DNA of 64,000 nt from Temnothorax longispinosus (Eukaryota; Arthropoda; Insecta; Hymenoptera; Formicidae): contig NC_092361.1 in assembly GCF_030848805.1 (NCBI RefSeq), forward strand, positions 22,217,406 through 22,281,405. Reading direction: 5' to 3'. The position numbers and the translations under genes are program-made. Numbering within the stretch: position 1 is the stretch's first letter; each line of letters begins with the position of its first letter. The notes beneath the pieces are model-generated. The model was not told the origin of the DNA, searched no databases, and worked only from the letters and a program-made list of their open reading frames with translations. Below, in pieces: positions 35,918 through 49,472 of the stretch.

Positions 35918-38100
35918 TGTGCTCGTTTCAACGAGTTCTTTTCGGTGACACGAATCAACGTAAGGCCTTAGAATGTGTGAACTATCAGCGAAGTCGACCG
36001 CGATATTGTTCCAAGCTGAAAAAGTTAATTCCTTTCGTAAAGTTTTAACGTTGTAAGTAATTTTTTAAAGTGATTTATCGAATGTTATCAAGAATCTTTA
36101 TCGTTTTTATTGAATAATAAATAAATCTAATGAGAATAATTAATGTGTATAATAAAAATGGAATATAATTAATAATAAATTTTACATCTACGTTAAAAAT
36201 TATGCAGTATCGCGATAAATTATGGATTCCACGAACTATTGTGCTTTGAATATTGTACCGCGTAATTTCCACAATAATGTTGATTAAACGAGTTGCGTTA
36301 GGAGACACAGCGGTCGATAAACGACACTAATGCTTGTCGAGGACGAATCTAATTGCCGAGCTTATAAATAAAACGTGTCCTCTTCTCGGAGACAAAGGCG
36401 ATTATCGACGTAGACCGTTCGACGACGCCACGATTGGGTATCAATTCAAATCTGGGTCAGACCCTTTTCGTGTTCGCAAAAAAGCATTATAATTATTTTA
36501 TATGAAGACATAACACTTTCAAATTGTGATTAATGAGATATTCTTAAATGTTTATTTGTAAAGAAATAGTATATTATACATCTAATTTTCTATCTTATAT
36601 ATACTTTTATTCTTCCCGAAAGCTGACGATTCGAGATAAAAATGCGTGAATTTTTACTGTAGTCTTTTACAAGAGCTTATAGCTTCTTCCTTTACTAACT
36701 CATGAAGCTGATGACCCAAACCGAGATCTAATTGTCTCGCTGCCGGTCGCCACAGCTTAAGTAAAGCATGAGGTCACCGTCTATTCTTCTCCACGACGCG
36801 ACGGTCGTCGACTCCTCGGAAACTATTATCGAGATCTTTCAAAACAAATCTGTCTTAACGCACGTTATCAGTATATTTTGATGGAAAATTTATTTCTATC
36901 TAATATCAAATATTATAAATTTCGTTCTGTGCACATATCGTTCGCTCACGACTGAGCACTCGCCGAATCATTGCGGGTTTAATTTAAATTAATTTAATTT
37001 TTTAATAAAATTGAATTAAAACGGTGGGTCCGATTATAAAATTTATTTATAATTTTAATTTACTTTTAATTGAAAATAATTTACTTGTGTAGTACAAGTT
37101 ATTGCTGTTATTGTGCCAATTGCTATTAAGCGCACTATAAAGACGTTATATTTTTAAAGCGATATGGCTACTCAGTTGAATACTTACCGCAGATCAAGGT
37201 GACGCTTGATGAATATACTCTCTAACGTTTGCCATGAACACAAATCGTTTGACGATTTCATACACAACACACGTTTGATCATCAAATGTTTATACAAATG
37301 AATAATAACAGTCGTTATGAAATAGGAAACTGAAGAGAGAGAAAAATTGAAGACATTTAGATTTTGATATTTTATCCGTTCATGTGTCTCTCATTGATAT
37401 CTTTTCGCGCAATGTTATCGATTAGCGCACTTTTCTTCTTTATTAGAACGTTGATCGATGTACTGCATGTTGCACTTACGATGGGCACAAATATTGAATT
37501 ACAATCCAGCTTTCGACCTCAAAATCGCAGCAGTCACTATGTCACCCACTGTAAATTATTGAACACACCGTGGACATTCAAATAATTAGAGATCAATATT
37601 GATCTAATGTTCCCAAACAAACAGTATATAGCTCCGTAATTCGTATTTGAATTATTTTGGCACGGTGTAATATTAATGTAGATTTGTCAGGATCGATCTG
37701 TTTTGTATTTTAAGTCGCCGGCACACACGAAACACATTTAACACGTATTTCTTTTCTATAAAAAGACATTTTTGATGTCCAATATATACGAGAAAAAGAT
37801 TCTCTTGAAACTTTAACTATACGCACTCAAGTAATCCGTTCGATTGAAAATCTTCATTCATCACCACTCTTCACTCTTCACTTACGACGATCCACATGGA
37901 TCGTGTGGCGAGCAATCTGGTCCACGTTGATTTACGAAACGGAGCGGTAACGGAACGGAAATATCGAGGGTGCCCTTAAGAGTACAAAGACCCCTGGGAC
38001 TAGCTGGAAGCTCGCGTTTACCGTCGCTGGAAGGGAGATCTTCACGATCGCGTATCACCAGCACCTCTGTTCGCCGATCATGCCTCCGTGGTATGCACTA
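35918..38100. other. 5' flank of the achaete-scute gene
   Basis: Mostly AT-rich. An acceptor-like CTTTTTCAG on the minus strand ends at 36016 and could close a 5' UTR intron about 100 bp upstream of the ATG. No other coding feature is seen; promoter position is not determined. Confidence 0.4.
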
Positions 38101-41100
38101 CATGGCGTCCGCTTCGAGAATGAGCGCGGACATCGATAGATGGGTTACGTTTCAGCATTTTGCCGTGCCGCGCCGAGTTGAATCGCGGGGTTGGAGCGAG
38201 AAGGGAGAAGGGCGCCCGTGCGCGAGAGGGAGCGAAAGCCGTGAAAGGGAAGAGAGGAAGAGAGAGAGAAAGAAATGGTGGGGATTTTCAGCACGCGCCG
38301 CAGCCCCTCGTTTCTTCTCCCCCGGAACTGAAAAAGGGGGACCGTGCGCGCCATATGCCCGGGTAGAGAGAGAGCGTGTGCCGGTTGTGCCACTACGTGT
38401 GTGGGTCTACGGCCCAGCAATAAATGCGTGGCGCATATTGGTGCGTGCGTACGTGCGTGCGAGCGTGCGTGCGTGCGTACGTACCTTGCCCGCAATTACC
38501 GCTTCTTGTACCGGCCGTAGAAGACTGTACGAAAGACAAAGTGATCTTGGTAATCTAATGTGTAATTGAACGGCGGTCGATACGCGATTAAAGGGATCTG
38601 TATTATTATGTACTTTAGCCCTTATTGGCCTACGATGATACACGTGCCGACGGCGAAGTAATATTATTATTATGTAGTCATGTTTATATTGTTAGTCTAC
38701 TTAGCGCCTGTCTCTACCCGGCATGTCCTATCCTACTTGCATACAATATATTATGCTAGAGGTTCGTCATCGAGAGGCATTAAGTTGCCTATGCATTTTA
38801 ATCAATATCATTATTATATAGAATTTTTTTAATTTCAGAATATTTTCGTGGTCAATATAGAATATATATACTTGATTTTATCACAACTATTACTTATTTA
38901 ATAAAGAACTACTTTTGTTGGAATATTGCGAACTTCATAATAGTGATCAAAGATTACATAATGGATATGTGTATCAAACAAATGCAATTCGTTCTTGTAT
39001 TTCTATTTTTTACGGTCAGATTTTAATTTTCACTTTGTAAGTACGGCATAGAATGTAACATGAGAAAAATACTCCATAAATTTTGTATATTATGATAGCA
39101 CTTGAGAGACGAAATAATAAGAATTTAATGTAGCTTTTAGTGACTTCGTACACTTTTACTTGCAAATAGTATTGAACTGCATCTCAAATCTTTCAACTGT
39201 ATAAAAAAAATTTTTGAAAAAAAAAATAATTCAATTCCACCTGGCATATTTCCTACTGCGGCAAAAGACAGGAAGAAGCACACTCGCTCGTCGCGCCGCG
39301 GAAGTTTCGTGTTTCGGGGCGTACCGCTCGTGAGAACGACATACCAAATGCGAAATATAATTTTTGTTCGGGAAAATAAAAAAGACCGGTTCTAAAATTG
39401 TCTACTGGCGGACATATCATTATTTAAAAGCTTCATGCTTTATTTCATAAAAAAATTGTCTCAAGACTTTGTTTTATTAGCAATTATTTTTAAAGGTATC
39501 TACTTATCTTAAAATAAAAAGATAGAAAAAAGTGAGAAAAATTGGTTCAAAACGCCTAAAGATTCTTATTAAATAATCAGGAATTGCTGTAGTTGCAAAA
39601 TGGTGATTGAGTTGAATATTGAATTAGAGCGTACCTAACTGTAATTTTTATGCGCATACGTAAATTATAATTTAGAAAGCAACCGCGATAAAAAGCTTTT
39701 CATGCCGAGGGCTGTGCTGATTATGCCTAAGGGATCGGAGGGTTCAGTAGGATTCGACCTAGATCTAGTCTGCATTTGTGCACCCAAACCTGAGAGCCCC
39801 TAAACCGACCGTACGATTAAAACGGAGGCCCGAATTTATAATATAATACATTATGTAAACTGGGGCTGTGTGCCTACAAAACCTCATGCGCAGAATTTTA
39901 ATTTTAGATTTGCAAAGCGATAATATTATTTATTAAAATGCGATAAATGTCTAGAGTCCAAGATATTTATGTCTCATAAATCTGAATTGATATTTTATTG
40001 ATAATCAGTAGTTCTCAGTTAGCAGTTTTTATGGTATAGCAGGACGAAATGAACACTGACTTTCCGTTCCATAACAGCTGGGAAAAATCTGTTTATAGGA
40101 ATAACGCGTATGGTGCTGTCGTTTTCCCATATGCGAGAAAAATCCTCTCCTTCCGTAAGGGGATTAACGCAATTCGTGCGCGAACGGTTTTCACGTGACA
40201 CCGATTAGTCCTTAGCGGTTAAGACGATGATTTATGAAATCTTTCTCGAGGATGATGCTTTCTCTTCTCGCTTCCTCATTATTTTCATTGAAAACGGGAA
40301 AGGATCAATCCTCACATATGATACTCGTTAACGACGATGGGATATTTCCTTCTCGAGTAAATTGATGAAGGCGGCCATTCGATGCGGGTTTGCTTTTCGC
40401 GTAACGCACAATTGAGAATTTATATGACGTGGTATATAAGAAAAATACGTATGTAAGGACGTCACGCAAGGAATATAAAACGGCACATATGTGCATATAT
40501 GTGCATATATGTTCGTTGTTGCACGACCGCAGCTCCTAAGCGTCGTGTCTTATCGCGCGTTAAATGTGCGTAATTCAGCGATTATCATTGCGAGAGTAAC
40601 ATATATCGAGCGCTTGCCATTTAAAACCGATGTCAAACCAGGTGGAGTCCGAAATCGCGGTACCTACCATGCCCCATAAAGTCCCCGGATATGTTGATCC
40701 GGTAGTTGCGCGCAAACAGACTCAAATATTTTCAAAGGCGTATACGCGGCCTCGGCGAAGCCGAGCTTTTTGCGTGCGCGCGAGAAGAGGGAAAAACGTG
40801 CACGTCGGAGCACAAAGTGATCTGATCCTGATTTACGTATCCAGACGAGGCGGCGCGATCGTAATATCCCCCGATCGGCCTCGTTCCCGCCACGGCACTC
40901 TGTATATCACGGAGTTTCGGTATTATCGAGCGGCGCATCGATGCCGCTCGCGACCGTCCGACTGATAAGTTTACAGGCTCATCCGGGGGCATTATGCGTC
41001 GGAGAAGATTCTCCAACAATGGGAGACTCGGTGGGGCCCCACGGCGGTCCCCCGGTTCTCGCGCATAATCCCCACGAGCACTTCTCTCTCGTGGGATTCC

Positions 41101-43197
41101 GCCGAGGCGTGTGCGCCCCCTCGGTGCCCCTCGGCACCGGGAGATTAAAGTTCCTCTCGCGAGGGTCGCCGCTCTATATATTTCGTTATAAATTCGGCTG
41201 CGATTCTCGTTCACCGCGGCTTATAGTATTGGCAGTGCCGGTCGCGCTCTATATATGGACGCGAGCGTGGCACCATCCCCGACAGTCCCCCCGCTAATTT
41301 CCCGTATTTATTGTTAAAGGGATAACCGTCGAGGTTATTGATGACCGTATTATTGTGACAATGCGATGCCTATTTGATCACATTGCCGTGGCGGAACGTA
41401 AGCTCTTTCGTCTTGCACGCAACATACGGCGCGCGCACCCTTTAAGTTTACATTTCATTTAAATTCGAATGTTTCGAATCTATATATTTTCGCTTTTAAA
41501 GATCTCGCCGTTCTCTTGCTGAACACTATCATAAAGATTCGTAGTAACGAAATAAACGTTATTGACTATATTTAAGTATTGATCGTAAAGTGCTAGCTTC
41601 GTTGTAGGTTCGTTCGTATTGACGATCGTCACCGCCTGGCACGAACATGACTCGTTCTTCCGGTGCGACGGGGTGGAGTAATAAGTCCCTCGACTCACGA
41701 TTATCGCTCAAGTCATGCCAGCACGAGCGCAAGTTCAACGTGTAAAATTCGTGCAGCCTGATGCGCCGCGGGGGCCCACGTGGTTAAAAAGCGCTAATAA
41801 CACGACGAGTGCTTCAGACTTCGTCTGCGTTAAGCGGCCGAAGCGGTCGACAGCCGCGGCAGAAAGCAAGAGGCAAGAGGGATGGAATGAGAAGGAGAGG
41901 TGGTGGTGGTGACGGGGAAGTAGGGAGTAAAACGAGGCAGAAAGGGGGTGGATCAGTGCGGGCCCTTTGTCACGACGCGTGCCCCTGCACGTGTGCACGA
42001 CCAATGCCTACGCACTTCTGTTACGCACCATGCTTCGTTGCAGGGGCGGATTTCGAAGCGATAAATTCGAACGGCGCGACGGTGCTTCGGAGGAATGAGT
42101 TGCACTTCCGTTCTGCCTGCAATTTAATTATTATCGTGCAGTCGAATTAATCAAAAGTGAATACAAATTTTTGCTTTCATTTAAAAAAGTCTATGAAATC
42201 ACAATGTAACAATAACATCTAAATTTATTATTAATATTATCTTTAAATAATAAAATCTAATCATAACAAGAAAAACACTATTTAAGAATATTTTAATTAA
42301 TTGTAAGGATAGATCTAATTAATTACATTAAAAGATATTTTAGCCGAAAAAAATTTTAATTGTAATTTAGGGAATGTGCATTGGATAGAAGCAAGGAAGA
42401 AATTGCGATATCATCGTGTTGTTTTCATGACACGCAAGATATATTACGTGAAATAGTCGATTCCTTGTTTCTCGCCCCGACCCTGATTCGAGGCGCACTT
42501 ACGCTCCGCTATACAACTCGTCCTACGTGCCTACGTAGGTGCGTTCTATTCAACTACGAAAGGTAATTCTACTCCCCTTTTCTCTATCGAGCCCACCCTG
42601 CCACGGGCTGAGCTTTACAATGTGCAAAATTATACGATCAGGCTGCTCGATCTACTCTCCCCCTCTCCTGCGTTTCACGCTGACTTTGCTTGAATTTGTC
42701 GATTGTAAATGATACTCGTACGTTTTGTGCAACATAACACGAAAATTTTTGGCATCAAATTTTGTATAGCGACGAACACACGACCTTTTCGTCAAAGAAG
42801 TGGCATTAAAATGACGTAATGATGAATGTATCAATTGTAAAAAAGACATTTTCATTATTAAATATGTACTTGTTATAAAAATAAAAAAGTCTGAGTATTA
42901 TTATGATTAAGTGCAGAATTTTTCATCAATTTCACCCTGTAAAGACAATAAAAATCCTTATTATACTCATTGATTCAAATATTATGCTTCTGTGACATAT
43001 TAAAATATTTTTTCCTACTATTATTCGATTGCATATAAAAACGTATTTGAATCAAAGACGTGCATGTCAATGTTAATTACATTACGTCATGTAAATGTTT
43101 TTGAATTATACGGAAATTAAAATAGTTAATTGCTTTATTGATTCTGTCACCTTCACGCGATTACTAAATCTTCAGAGTACGGAAACAGTCTGCAGCT
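38101..43197. other. Noncoding region with CpG-rich islands
   Basis: GC/CpG-rich blocks at about 38.1-38.5, 40.6-41.3 and 41.7-42.1 kb alternate with AT-rich DNA. Long open frames in the GC-rich blocks occur on both strands at once and lack domains or splice context, so they are chance frames. The region may hold enhancers or CpG-rich promoters of unannotated transcripts. Confidence 0.45.
38438..38486. repeat. (GTGC)n-type microsatellite
   Basis: Repeats of GTGCGTGC with GTAC and GAGC interruptions. Similar tracts lie at about 47445-47484 and 61118-61188. Confidence 0.9.
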
Positions 43198-43388
43198 GTC
43201 TGGATTATCTCAACTTTTAATAGTGCAAGAAGAGAACTGTCTTCCAAATATTCGCGCAATCTCTTAGCGGTACCTTTGCGCTTCAAGATAACAAAAGTAA
43301 AAAAAAATTCTTCCTCCCCCCTCCTTACGCGCGAATATTTGGAAGACAGTTCTCTTCTTGCGCCATTAAAAGTTAAGATAATCCAGAC
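43198..43388. repeat. Long hairpin with 60-bp arms
   Basis: Arms at 43198-43257 and 43329-43388 (GTCTGGATTATCTYAACTTT.. to ..AATATTCGCGC) match at 57 of 60 positions, separated by a 71-bp loop. It could be a small MITE or a transcribed hairpin. Confidence 0.85.
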
Positions 43389-46300
43389 CGTTTCGATGAT
43401 AAAAGATTCGAAGGCGCAAAAAGTTCAAGCCGTTTCCTGCTCCAGGATTCGGTGGCTGGTAAGAGAGGGCGCAGAAAAGAGCCGAGAAGAAATCGCTCCT
43501 TTTTTTCTCTTTCTCTCTTTTCTCCCTTTTTTTTGCCACACGTAGTCCGTTCAACTCGCGCGGAGACTAATCCGTAGCGCCAATGGATCTCACGCTCCTC
43601 TTTTTTTGCCGACCCTCGGCGAAAATGCCACCGCGACGATCTTACGCGTCGCTTCGCCGAAGGCGTATGACGCGGCCGCTCGCGACAAGAAGCCAACTGT
43701 CGTCAGTCGTGTCATCCAAGGATACGCAGCGATGATAGTAATCAAATGGCGGTCGGCGGTTTCCTCCCGGAAGCAACCATATGCATCCCGCTCGCGATAT
43801 GCTCTTGTCTCGCGTTGATGTCGCGTCGATTGCAAATGTCTTCACTGTTCAGAGAAACCATGTGGTTGTGTATGCATTAATGTTTTTATTACCGACCCTT
43901 GATCGCAGCGAACCGATAAATTCGCCTCATTTTAAATCGCTATACAATAATTTGTATGATTAGAAACAGTACAAAGGCAAATTATTCTAATTTGATCGTT
44001 TCTTGTCTACGCTCTTCTACATATACATTCTACACATGAAAACAACTTTAAAAAGTACGAAAAATGTTATTTGTACTTTTAGAGTAATGTGTTTAAAAAA
44101 TATAATGGAATACGTTAAACGTCATTTAAACTACTTTTCCCACAGTCCACCTACAGTCATCATAGCTGAAACCCATTGCTTATTACACGTTATAATTGTG
44201 TATTATTATTACAAACGGTAACTTGTTTGAAGCAAAAAAAAAAAAAAAAAAAATAAAGATAATTACCGATGCATGTAACGTCGCATCGCGGCGTCGGACT
44301 CGTTTCGATTGTTATCGAGACGCGCGTGCATGTGTGTTATAACTTACAACCTCCGACCTACAGGCATAGAGAGTGCAAGAAGGAGGCTTCTGTGCGGCTC
44401 GAAGTCGCGTGGCCGAAGCGTGGCTGCGACTTACCGTCCTCGTTCATCCTGCCGGTTGGAAGGAACCGGATGACGGGAAGGGGACGGCAGATACGCGCGA
44501 GCGACGGTGCGAGCGGGACGACCGATGAGAGGCGCACTTCGTTCGTGTGCCCGGAACGAGTGACGTGGGACCAGCTGCGCTTTGGGGTGCCCGCTTCGTC
44601 CGCTTCGTGCTCGCGCGCGAACGGGATCTCGTTCGTTCGGTCTGCGTCACAATGCAACGATCGCCGACGTGTCGTGTTTTCCTCTCCCGCTTTAAAGGGA
44701 ACGAGACAATCTTCCGGAGACGACCGACGCTCTTTCTCTCTTTTTCTGGCCATTCAGGCCAATCGGGGCACACGCGTTCTTTAACCCCGTCTCCCGCGGG
44801 ATTCGCAATTTCGCTGTCAGCGAGATTACGTTTGGTATATGAAAAACGATATATAGGTTGCGCCTGAGAGCCGGCGACCGGCGAGTATCATTTCAGAGGC
44901 GGGCAGGTTCTCCAATCAATTTGCAAGTATTTTCATCCTCTTTCGCAGAGAGTGCAAGTTGATGTTTCGACATAATCGAGCAGGATACTTTGAGACAGAT
45001 AATTACGAAGAAGCAAAAAATATATTAATGCCACACACCGGCAGGACAGACAAAGCTTTGAGAAATTAATATCGAACAGAATGGGAACGGTTGATTGACA
45101 GTGATTCCGAAATTTTTTTTACACAACCAGTCGACATCGTTAATGAAATGCATTTACGTTGTGACTTGCAGATCTCGCGACGCGATGCAACGCAGGTGAG
45201 AGTAACCGATTTTGCACCTGGAGGCATCGCGAAATTGAGCAACATGAAATATCGATCGTATACCGTCGACAGCGTCTCGACATTTGTTGCAACAATGTAA
45301 GTCGAAATGATTAATTAATTAATTAATGAACTAGCGAGTTACGCTCTGATGACTTTCTCATGTCACAATGTTACACATTGTTCGGTATGACTTTCTTGAA
45401 AATCTTTCAATACATTCACAATATTAAGATACGACGCACACGAAGTCTTTGCAAGAATTTATTTAATTAGATAAAATATAGGAATAAAATATATCGATAG
45501 ATTAGAAAATATGCGATTAGGCATTTTTTTCCGTATACGGATAAATTTTTAGTAACTGAGATCATGTGTTAGAAGTCTGTCTGTACAAATAAAAATTGAA
45601 ACGCGTGAGCAGTCGTGCGCTACCGAGGCAGGGTACCCGAACAAAATCAAAACGTGCCGGGTTGCGTCCGCGCCGACACGAGCCAACCCCTCGGGCTCGA
45701 TTTTCCTCCCTACTACATTTCCTAATTACGAAAACACTCGTTTCCTCGGACATTTCGGGGGGAGGTGACGGGGTTCGTTTCCGACTTCCTCTCATCGGGC
45801 AGACAGTCGGTTCCTGGTCTCGGACGAGCGATTCTCTCTCTTACGGCTTGCGGCTCCGACATACGCGGGGCATAACATATGCGGGCAGATGGTTTCTGTC
45901 CCCCTCCGTACCCCACCTACCCTCTCTCTTTCTCTCTCTCTCTGTACCTCCCCGCACCGACTCCCTTCCCGGTACATTCGATTTCTGGTCTCCCCTCTTC
46001 GTGCTGCATCGCGTCTGAGCGGCGACCCGAGCCGAAAAAGCTCGGGGCACCCTCTACGAGCGCGCGAGTGCTCTTGCCTGTTGCCCACCCCAAAAATATC
46101 CCAAGACTCATCCAACCACCCTGCGCGGCACTCATCAATAACGTGCGCAGTGGTTCTCCCCCCGACTCGTCAACCACTTGTGGAGTTTCCGCTGATGACA
46201 ATAACGGGATACTAATTTCAGTAACAGAAAATACATATATTTTATCTTCATTTGTCTAATATTCTTAAACAAATTATCTATATTGATTTATGGAGAACCA

Positions 46301-49005
46301 TCGTAGATTTCTCTTTCAGCGTAATCAATGTTTGAGCAAAATCTATATTAACAATTAACGTCCATCGTATTCCACGACATGTCACAATAGCAGTTGGATA
46401 CGCCAAGTTCCGACTGCCGTCGAGACCTGACTCGGGAATCGATTCACTCGTCGCCACGTCACGTCTTCTGTCGAGAAGAGCGTTTTGTAAGGTTCGGGCA
46501 ACCTTGCACACGTGAGAGAGAGTGGCGCAGGAGAGTGAATTTTAGGGGTGGATTCAGCTCCGTGGCATGCGACGCTATTCTTTTGTGCCTTCGACCCCAG
46601 CGAGGCCGACACTGCCTCTCGTTTCTCTCTTTCTTTCTCCTTTCCTCCTTTCGATTGCCGCGGCGTACACCTCCTTTCTTCCCTTCGTCCCTTCGCCCCT
46701 GCCGTGACCGCGCTCGTGCGCGAGGGGTGCCCCGCAACCCTCCGTCTATCAGGGCAAGCGCCTGCACATGCGTGTTCGCACGCGAGGACAACGGATCTCA
46801 TATTGTATTTCACGTCGGGAAAGCGCGCGAGTAAAACTGTCGTGTCGCTTAATGTATTCGCGGCGTGCTAACGAGTGTCTGTGATTTATCGCCATCGCCG
46901 AGAGAGACCCCGTACTTTCCTCTTGTCGTCGTTGCTACGGCGAACACTTGACGCAGGAAAAAAAGGATGCAAATCTTATATACGAGATAAATAAATATAA
47001 TTTAGAGAAGCAGCTTATGTATTTTGATTTACATTTTTCTTTTCACGCATAAAACCCTTTCTTCATCAAGATTTTAACGTTTGTCGTGTTTTGTAAACTG
47101 AGTTCAGTTGTATCCCAACACCGTTTTGTTACACGTTTAGCCAATTCCTTATTTTTAAAAGGTCAGGAGGCTGTCGACAATTCTGATAATTCCGGATAGT
47201 CGGAGAGAGACCGCGTATTCCATTGAGAACCTCTAGTGTCGCTACGCGATATCAGTGCAGTTATTCCGGATCACGGTCTGTACGTATCGGTCCCGGAGTC
47301 CTGGGCAGGGGCGACATATGCCACCTGAATGCCGAAAATCAGGGGGAGCAGTCAGGTTTCTGGATCGAGTCGAAATTCGGGGATGCAAATAGAGATTAGC
47401 CATTGCCGACACACCGCGCCGCGCCGCGCCGGCTTACCCCTACATACGTACGTGCGTGCGTTATACGTGCGTGCGTGCGTCTGCATTAGTCGCGTATATA
47501 TGCATACATAATTTATCGCGCCACGCATCGATACGGGGTCTGGCGTCTGTTATTGTTAAAGAACGCGGTGGCCACTTCGACACAATTGTTACGGCGCATC
47601 GCACACGCACATAGACGCATAAATTGCAAATTTGGTGTTTTTTTTGATACTGTATGCACCGGTCCACTCAGGGGGGGAGGGGGGTAAAAGAAGAGGGTAT
47701 ATGTAATACGCTAGGTGCACAATAACGACTGCACTAGCATTGTGCCATTGTTACTTTTTGCATCCATTGTATATTTTATTGCCGTGTGTTCGCCTAGTAT
47801 TGCAAATTATATTAGACGTCTAACATGTTTTAGGTATTCGAAAATGTCTAAAACAAATTACTATATTATGCAGTGTATTGTAAAGTTATCGTTAGAGATC
47901 CATATATTTTCTAATAATTTTGTTGTGAATTTGTCCACCAAAAAAGCTACGATATATTTAAAAAAATTAAAGTAATTTTTGGAGATATGTGTATAGTTTA
48001 AATTTCTTTGACATATATAATTGAAATTGTTTTTGTTTTATGAATTGATACATTGATTTTGAAATCGATTGCTTCATACGGTTAATATCTAGAACCGAAT
48101 ATATGCATTGATTTCGATATTGGAATCACAAACTGAATAACGTAATCGATTTCGGACTCAGTTGGATAACAATTACTTAAAACGATTTCACATATCGATT
48201 TCGAAATCAAATATTGATTGCCACAATGTTCAAGACGTAAAAAAAAAGATCGAAAAACGACTTTCATTCTTCACTTGGAGCATGCCGCTAGTCCTTTCCC
48301 GAGCGGATAAAGGAAATCAATTTACACATAAAAATGCGGTTATTACTTTTTGCCGCTTAATGAAACGCAAGCTTGTCGTTGCGCAATGCCCGGTTCGGAA
48401 GAGGTGCATGGAGCGCGAAAGAGAAAGAACGAGAAGAAGCCAGGGAAAAATTTTCACTGTCTGACGTCGATGAAAGCAACTCGTAAGAAGTAGATATCGG
48501 TATGACACGATCAATTCTTTAGAATAAAGATCCTTCGACGCGGGAGAGACGTAGATGAAAAAGAGCAGGACGGAAGAAAGAGGAAAAGAAAGAAAAAGAA
48601 AGACACATTCCAATCCACGTGGAAATAAATCTCCATATCTGACACGAAATGGAACACTTTGGCACTTTTCTACTGTAAGCCACGGATGAATATCCCCGCC
48701 GGAGGAGACAGAGAGGGTGGGGCGAAGCGCGGAAAAAGGAACCCGATGATTTCTACTTCGCTATGAAAGAAGTTGCGGACTACCAAGAGGATGGGTCCGG
48801 GGGATAAACGCACGAGAAGGATAGATAAAAAGAAGAATGAAAGGAAGATGAAGACTGGATGAAGAAATGGACCCGTCCTCCGATGGCACGGGGACCGTCT
48901 CAAATCCGTTTCTTTGAAGAAGTTTTCTCGTAGCGGTACAGTCTCTTCTTCTTCGTGCATTCTCTCGCCAGTCTTTTTTTCGAGTTTTGATGTAGGAAAG
49001 GGATG
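43389..49005. other. Noncoding region with GC-rich islands
   Basis: GC-rich blocks at about 43.6-43.8, 44.3-44.8 and 45.6-46.9 kb, a 20-bp poly-A run near 44235, a (CT)n tract near 45925-45942, and a GTGC/GTAC tract at 47445-47484. At 48.05-48.23 kb the palindromic motif GATTTYGAAATC recurs. No gene could be supported. Confidence 0.45.
47445..47484. repeat. (GTGC)n-type microsatellite
   Basis: CATACGTACGTGCGTGCG-type repeats with one interruption. Confidence 0.85.
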
Positions 49006-49472
49006 GCACCATTAATATCATTGATAAATTGCTACTGAAAATGCGAAATTCAGAAATGCGAAATAACGTTTGCTTCAAATTAATAAAACTGTCATTATTT
49101 TTCTGGAATTAGCAAAAATAATATTGGTAGAAGCAGATAATTTAATTGGTCGAGTTGGAAGATTGATCGAACAGAATTGGTCGCAATTAATTTTTATAAA
49201 TTCTACTCTTTCTATCCTTCTTACTTTTATGACAAATCGCACCATTAATATCATTGATAAATTGCTACTGAAAATGCGAAATTCAGAAATGCGAAATAAC
49301 GTTTGCTTCAAATTAATAAAACTGTCATTATTTTTCTGGAATTAGCAAAAATAATATTGGTAGAAGCAGATAATTTAATTGGTCGAGTTGGAAGATTGAT
49401 CGAACAGAATTGGTCGCAATTAATTTTTATAAATTCTACTCTTCCTATCCTTCTTACTTCTATGACAAATCG
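49006..49472. repeat. 233-bp tandem duplication
   Basis: The copies 49006-49238 and 49239-49472 differ at only two positions, so the duplication is recent. Short open frames run through both copies in both directions, but none resembles a known protein. Confidence 0.92.

Noticed and set aside
39700..39850. Structured-looking segment with GGATCGGAGGGTTC and CCTAGATCTAG as an RNA gene
   Set aside because: No promoter, no known family and no convincing fold could be assigned.
37970..46900. Long open frames (100-200 codons) in GC-rich blocks, e.g. 37970-38569, 40732-41214, 44269-44784, 46382-46834
   Set aside because: Open frames overlap on both strands and several frames, are Arg/Ser/Pro-rich, lack domains and splice partners, and track GC content.
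48060..48230. Recurring GATTTYGAAATC motif as an inverted-repeat element
   Set aside because: The motif is itself palindromic and the flanks do not pair convincingly.
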